A stretch of 19,266 bases of DNA, taken from assembly GCA_023429685.1 (NCBI GenBank), contig JAEZDF010000081.1, forward strand, positions 1 to 19,266, read 5' to 3'. Of this stretch, positions 15,589 through 19,266 are shown piece after piece; position 1 is the stretch's first letter; each line of letters starts with the position of its first letter. Made by a program: the position numbers and the translations under genes. This DNA is from Bacillota bacterium. GTDB lineage: Bacteria; Bacillota; Clostridia; Oscillospirales; Ruminococcaceae. The notes beneath the pieces are model-generated. The model did not search any database. It saw nothing but the letters and a program-made list of their open reading frames with translations, and had not been told where the DNA came from.

Positions 15589-16989
15589 ATGCAGCGGATA
15601 GAGATTAAGCAGTTGTTTCGCAATGCAAACCAGTTTGATAACCAAGAAACCACCGTTTGTGGATGGATTAAGACCATGCGCGTTTCCAAAACGTTATGCT
15701 TTATAGAGATTAACGACGGCTCGTGCTTTATGAACCTTCAAATAATCATGGACGAGGACAAGGTTGCAGGCTACCGCGAGCTGACTAAGCTTAACGTCGG
15801 CTCTGCCATTCGCGTTACGGGAAACGTTGTGCTTACCCCGCAGGCAAAGCAGCCGCTGGAGATTCATGCAAGAGAGGTTGCGGTGGAAGGCGCGTCCACC
15901 TCCGATTACCCATTGCAGAAAAAGCGTCATTCACCCGAGTTTTTGCGTACCATCCAACATCTGCGCCCGCGTACCAATACGTTTGGCGCGGCGTTTCGTG
16001 TACGCTCAGAGGCATCCTATGCCATTCACCGCTTCTTTCACGACAATGGGTTTGTGTATGCACATACCCCAATTGTTACGGGAAGCGACTGCGAGGGCGC
16101 GGGTGAGATGTTCCGCGTCACCACACTAAGTGAGCAAAATCCTCCAACGGATGAGCACGGTCATGTTGATTTTTCGAAGGATTTCTTTGGTCGGCAGACT
16201 GGGCTTACCGTTTCGGGTCAGTTGGAAGCCGAGTGCATGGCGCTTGCCTTTGGTAAGGTTTATACCTTTGGACCGACCTTCCGCGCAGAGAACTCCAATA
16301 CCCCCCGTCATGCGGCGGAGTTTTGGATGATTGAGCCGGAGGTTGCGTTTGCAGACCTTGCAGACGATATGCTATTGGCAGAGCAGATGGTGAAATCGGT
16401 GATCCGCCATGTGCTGGAGGCTTGTCCCGAGGAGATGCAGTTCTTTAACGACTTTTACGACAAGGATAAGGCGCTGATTACGCGGCTTACCCAGCTTGTA
16501 AACAGTGAGTTTGCACGCGTTAGCTATACCGACGCAGTTGCAATCCTTGAGAAGAACAACGCGCAGTTTGAATATCCCGTATCATGGGGATGCGACCTGC
16601 AGACCGAGCATGAGCGTTATTTGACCGAAAAGGTGTTTGAGAAGCCTGTTTTTGTTACCGATTACCCCAAAGGGATTAAGGCGTTCTATATGCGGCAAAA
16701 CGATGATGGCAAAACCGTTGCAGCCATGGATATGCTGGTGCCGGGCGTAGGCGAGCTTATCGGCGGCAGCCAGCGCGAGGAGCGCTACGACCTATTAGTC
16801 AACCGTATGCAAGAGCTTGGGATTAACATCGAGGATTATGGCTGGTATCTTGACCTGCGCAGATTCGGCGGCACCAAGCACGCGGGCTTTGGGCTTGGCT
16901 TTGAGCGTCTTTTGATGTACCTTACTGGTATTTCGAATATTCGCGATGTCATTCCGTTCCCCAGAACGGCAGGACTGTGTGAGTTTTAA
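15589..16989 (+). CDS. asnS: Asparagine--tRNA ligase
   Basis: This class IIb synthetase charges tRNA(Asn) with asparagine in the cytoplasm. The start at 15589 gives 466 residues, the same as E. coli AsnRS. The N-terminal OB-fold anticodon-binding domain contains TVCGWIKTMRVSKTLCFIEINDG. The catalytic domain has GLTVSGQLEAE; motif 2 with R232 and E234 in FRAENSNTPRHAAEFWMIEPE, which is specific for AsnRS over AspRS; and motif 3 with R440 in GLGFERLLMYLTG, ending in DVIPFPR. Only 49 bases separate it from the DUF2344 gene, with no promoter visible, so it is probably in that transcription unit. That leader is also too short for a T-box. No clear terminator follows; the gap to 17052 is AT-rich. 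Confidence 0.97.
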   Translation: MQRIEIKQLFRNANQFDNQETTVCGWIKTMRVSKTLCFIEINDGSCFMNLQIIMDEDKVAGYRELTKLNVGSAIRVTGNVVLTPQAKQPLEIHAREVAVEGASTSDYPLQKKRHSPEFLRTIQHLRPRTNTFGAAFRVRSEASYAIHRFFHDNGFVYAHTPIVTGSDCEGAGEMFRVTTLSEQNPPTDEHGHVDFSKDFFGRQTGLTVSGQLEAECMALAFGKVYTFGPTFRAENSNTPRHAAEFWMIEPEVAFADLADDMLLAEQMVKSVIRHVLEACPEEMQFFNDFYDKDKALITRLTQLVNSEFARVSYTDAVAILEKNNAQFEYPVSWGCDLQTEHERYLTEKVFEKPVFVTDYPKGIKAFYMRQNDDGKTVAAMDMLVPGVGELIGGSQREERYDLLVNRMQELGINIEDYGWYLDLRRFGGTKHAGFGLGFERLLMYLTGISNIRDVIPFPRTAGLCEF

Positions 16990-17052
16990 CAGGATTACGG
17001 GCTTAAGAATATAATAGTTTAAATTCGTTTATGCAGGATGAAAAAAATAATC

Positions 17053-17081
17053 TTGCAAAATAGGTGAAGCTATATTATAAT
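17053..17081 (+). promoter_or_regulatory. Sigma-A-type promoter of the aminotransferase gene
   Basis: TTGCAA (17053-17058) and TATAAT (17076-17081) are 17 bases apart. Initiation near 17088 gives a leader of about 48 bases. A second TATAAT at 17010-17015 lacks a good -35. Confidence 0.75.
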
Positions 17082-17135
17082 TATAACGTTAAAATGTTGT
17101 CACACAAAAAGTCATTGTTTACAGGGGATAGAAAT

Positions 17136-18422
17136 ATGAATATGCTTCACCAGTTACCAAAACAACAGTTAATCCAGCTTGAACAGCAGTGGTCAACCGA
17201 GTACAATACGCTTCTGGTGGCGGGTTTGCGTCTTGACATGTCCCGCGGCAAGCCTTCTTCCGCGCAACTTAACCTTTCAAACGGGCTGCTTGATTGCCTT
17301 TCGGGAAAAGACATTTTGAATTCTGAGGATGGCGCAGACTGCAGAAATTACGGCGGTATCGACGGCATTCCCGAGGCAAAACGCCTGTTTTCCGAGATGC
17401 TCGACGTTCCTGCGGAAAACATTATTGTCGGCGGAAACTCCAGCCTAAACATGATGTACGACACTGTTGCGCGCGCGTTGATGCACGGTGTTTATGGTTC
17501 TAGCAAACCATGGGGAAAACTAGAAAGCGTCAAGTTCCTTTGTCCGTCCCCCGGCTACGACCGTCACTTTGCCATCTGTGAGCAGTTTGGCATCGAGATG
17601 ATTACAGTTGCCATGAAGGATGATGGACCTGATATGGATGAGGTGGATCGCCTTGTATCCTCCGACGTATCCATCAAGGGAATCTGGTGTGTGCCCAAGT
17701 ACTCAAACCCCGATGGCATTACCTATTCGGACGAGGTGGTTGCACGTTTTGCACGGCTAAAGCCTGCTGCCGAAGATTTTAGAATTTTTTGGGACAATGC
17801 ATATATCGTGCACGACCTTGAGGGCAGCGATACGCTTAAAAACATCTTTACCGAGTGCAAAGCGGTGGGAACAGAGGATATGATATTTGAATATGCTTCC
17901 ACCTCTAAGGTGTCGTTCCCGGGCGCAGGCGTGGCGGTTATGGCGACATCAAAAAACAATGCCCAGTTTATTAAAAAGCTGCTTACCATTCAAACCATAG
18001 GTCCCGATAAGCTAAACCAACTGCGTCATGCGCGTTACTTCAAAAACATGGACGGCATAAAAGCCCATATGAAAAAGCAAGCAGAAGTGCTAATTCCAAA
18101 GTTTAATCTTGTAATTGATCGATTAACCGATGAGCTTTCTCCGCTTGGGATTGTAAGGTTTCACAAGCCAAACGGTGGATACTTTATCTCGGTCAATGTC
18201 CCGGATGGCTGTGCAAAAGATGTTGTGCGCCTTTGCGCAGAGGCGGGCGTGGTACTTACTCCCGCAGGGGCTACATACCCTTATGGAAATGATCCGTCCG
18301 ATAACAACATTCGCATTGCGCCAACCTTTCCGCCAATTGACGAGTTAAAAGCCGCAATGGATTTGTTTTGTCTGTGCGTAAAACTTGTTTCTGTTAGAAA
18401 ACTTCTGAATCAAACGGTCTAG
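17136..18422 (+). CDS. PLP-dependent aminotransferase, aspartate aminotransferase-like (fold type I)
   Basis: The 428-residue product belongs to the aspartate-aminotransferase-like group common in Firmicutes and Actinobacteria (Pfam Asp_aminotransf type), which would interconvert aspartate and 2-oxoglutarate with oxaloacetate and glutamate. It shows LRLDMSRGKPS near the N-terminus, DCRNYGGIDGIPEAK and VGGNSSLNMMYD (cofactor phosphate region), and YSNPDGITYSDE. D220 and Y223 lie in FWDNAY, the PLP Schiff-base lysine K258 in STSKV, and the substrate-carboxylate arginine R393 in NIRIAP. The frame extends upstream to a GTG at 17064, but the promoter -10 box lies in that extension. ACAGGGGA lies 7 bases before ATG 17136, so that start is preferred. 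It is flanked by its own promoter and a strong terminator. Exact amino acid specificity is not proven by sequence. Confidence 0.85.
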   Translation: MNMLHQLPKQQLIQLEQQWSTEYNTLLVAGLRLDMSRGKPSSAQLNLSNGLLDCLSGKDILNSEDGADCRNYGGIDGIPEAKRLFSEMLDVPAENIIVGGNSSLNMMYDTVARALMHGVYGSSKPWGKLESVKFLCPSPGYDRHFAICEQFGIEMITVAMKDDGPDMDEVDRLVSSDVSIKGIWCVPKYSNPDGITYSDEVVARFARLKPAAEDFRIFWDNAYIVHDLEGSDTLKNIFTECKAVGTEDMIFEYASTSKVSFPGAGVAVMATSKNNAQFIKKLLTIQTIGPDKLNQLRHARYFKNMDGIKAHMKKQAEVLIPKFNLVIDRLTDELSPLGIVRFHKPNGGYFISVNVPDGCAKDVVRLCAEAGVVLTPAGATYPYGNDPSDNNIRIAPTFPPIDELKAAMDLFCLCVKLVSVRKLLNQTV

Positions 18423-18441
18423 TCCCTGTTTATGTGTGCCG

Positions 18442-18478
18442 AGCGGTCGGACAGTCCAGTACTGTCCGACCGCTTTTT
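18442..18478 (+). terminator. Intrinsic terminator after the aminotransferase gene
   Basis: AGCGGTCGGACAGT (18442-18455) pairs perfectly with ACTGTCCGACCGCT (18461-18474) around a 5-base loop, followed by TTTTT (18474-18478). It lies 19 bases after the stop codon and is the clearest terminator in the window. Confidence 0.95.
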
Positions 18479-18555
18479 GCTAGCAGACGAGTGAACTAGA
18501 TTTCTGTTTACAGAGCAGATAATATTATAATTCTTAGCACAACAGGTTGAATTAG

Positions 18556-18564
18556 TGGTATAAT
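18556..18564 (+). promoter_or_regulatory. Extended -10 promoter of purB
   Basis: TGGTATAAT (18556-18564) is identical to the extended -10 element before ligA. No good -35 is visible. A second TATAAT lies at 18526-18531. A short palindrome, TCTGTTTACAGA (18503-18514), stands upstream. Initiation near 18571 gives a leader of about 60 bases. Nothing else is recognised in the 207-base gap. Confidence 0.6.
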
Positions 18565-18614
18565 GATTTGGTATCCCACATTGCGGAAAAGGACAACCCG
18601 CAGACGATAAAATT

Positions 18615-18622
18615 CGGAGGTG
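18615..18622 (+). promoter_or_regulatory. Shine-Dalgarno site supporting a TTG start of purB
   Basis: CGGAGGTG, with GGAGG at 18616-18620, is 9 bases before TTG 18630. The frame has no ATG or GTG start between the stop at 18564-18566 and the conserved region, so this site supports a TTG start. Confidence 0.75.
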
Positions 18623-18629
18623 TTTTTGT

Positions 18630-19266
18630 TTGCACAACTCGTATGAAAGTCCCTTTTGCACACGGTATGCAAGCGAAGAGATGCAGTATCTGTTTTCTGC
18701 AGATAAAAAGTTCAAAACATGGCGCAGGCTTTGGATTGCGCTTGCCAAGGCAGAAAAAGCTTTGGGGTTGCAGATAACCGATGAGCAGATTGCTGAGCTT
18801 GAGTCAAACGCCGATAACATCAATTACGAGGAGGCAAACGCGCGCGAAAAGCTGGTACGCCATGACGTAATGGCACATGTTTACGCTTATGGGCTGCAGT
18901 GCCCAAAGGCGAAGGGCATCATCCACCTTGGCGCAACCTCCTGCTATGTTGGTGACAACACCGACATTGTTATTATGCGCGAGGCGCTTTGCGTCGTCAG
19001 AAGAAAGCTACTTAACGTCATTGCGCTGCTGCACGATTTTTCACTCAAATACAAGGACCTACCGGCGCTTGCGTACACCCATCTGCAGCCCGCGCAGCTT
19101 ACGACGGTGGGCAAACGAGCGACGTTGTGGATGAACGAACTGCTTTATGATTTTAACGAGCTTGAGTATCGCATATCGTCGCTTGAGCTACTCGGCTCAA
19201 AGGGTACCACCGGCACGCAGGCTAGCTTTGTGGAACTGTTTGACGGGGATCATGAGAAAATCAAAA
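18630..19266 (+). CDS. purB: Adenylosuccinate lyase, N-terminal part (3' truncated by window end)
   Basis: The enzyme cleaves SAICAR to AICAR in purine synthesis and adenylosuccinate to AMP, releasing fumarate both times. About 212 residues are visible. They begin HNSYESPFCTRYASEEMQYLF after a TTG start, with KTWRRLWIALAKAEKALGL and ITDEQI following. Conserved active-site histidines appear as H78 (RHDVMAH), H99 (HLGATSCYVGDNTD) and H151 (THLQPAQLTTVGKR). The wording of these segments resembles the longer branch that includes eukaryotic adenylosuccinate lyase more than B. subtilis PurB. The signature loop with the catalytic serine lies beyond the window. GGAGG 9 bases upstream supports the TTG start, which may lower translation. 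It has its own extended -10 promoter after a strong terminator. Confidence 0.95.
   Translation, partial: MHNSYESPFCTRYASEEMQYLFSADKKFKTWRRLWIALAKAEKALGLQITDEQIAELESNADNINYEEANAREKLVRHDVMAHVYAYGLQCPKAKGIIHLGATSCYVGDNTDIVIMREALCVVRRKLLNVIALLHDFSLKYKDLPALAYTHLQPAQLTTVGKRATLWMNELLYDFNELEYRISSLELLGSKGTTGTQASFVELFDGDHEKIK

Noticed and set aside
17064..17135. Upstream GTG start for the aminotransferase
   Set aside because: The -10 box of a consensus promoter lies inside this stretch, so it would not be fully transcribed; a good ribosome binding site precedes 17136.
18419..18823. 134-codon minus-strand frame before and over the purB start
   Set aside because: It spans the terminator, the purB promoter and conserved purB codons.

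Overview
The window is a densely packed, entirely plus-strand stretch of a spore-forming Firmicutes chromosome. It is most likely from Clostridia (Oscillospirales/Ruminococcaceae-like). That placement is an inference from WhiA, a YunB-family sporulation protein, a SpoIVFA/SpoIVFB-like protease pair, the ligA-gatCAB order, and AGGAGG-type ribosome binding sites. Base composition is about even and looks uniform. I see no mobile element, CRISPR array, rRNA or tRNA.

Layout. 1-3938: 3' end of whiA, then dnaE (replicative DNA polymerase III alpha with an intact PHP domain). 3939-5160: a well-formed sigma-A promoter, a leader with an inverted repeat, pfkA (ATP-dependent phosphofructokinase) and a hairpin terminator. 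5313-5993: yunB-like sporulation gene. 6002-11422: an extended -10 promoter, then ligA (NAD-dependent DNA ligase) and gatC-gatA-gatB (tRNA-dependent amidotransferase), tightly spaced. 11515-12946: an M23 metallopeptidase and an M50 intramembrane protease with overlapping ends, resembling the SpoIVFA-SpoIVFB pair that activates a late sporulation sigma factor. 13049-15539: a B12-binding/radical SAM protein (TIGR03960 type) overlapping its usual partner, a DUF2344 protein (TIGR03936 type). Then asnS (AsnRS), a sigma-A promoter with an aspartate-aminotransferase-like PLP enzyme, a strong intrinsic terminator, and the 5' part of purB, which begins with TTG and runs off the window.

Functionally this is mostly housekeeping: replication and repair (dnaE, ligA), glycolysis (pfkA), aminoacyl-tRNA supply (gatCAB, asnS), and amino acid/purine metabolism (aminotransferase, purB), with sporulation genes interspersed. 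I do not see a clearly novel system. The least expected signals are a perfect 14-bp terminator-shaped hairpin inside the M23 coding sequence (11812-11849), the uncharacterised radical SAM/DUF2344 pair with an extra C-terminal cysteine cluster, a compact M50 protease without a CBS domain paired with an apparently catalytic M23 protein, and an extended leader motif around the ribosome binding site shared by several genes.
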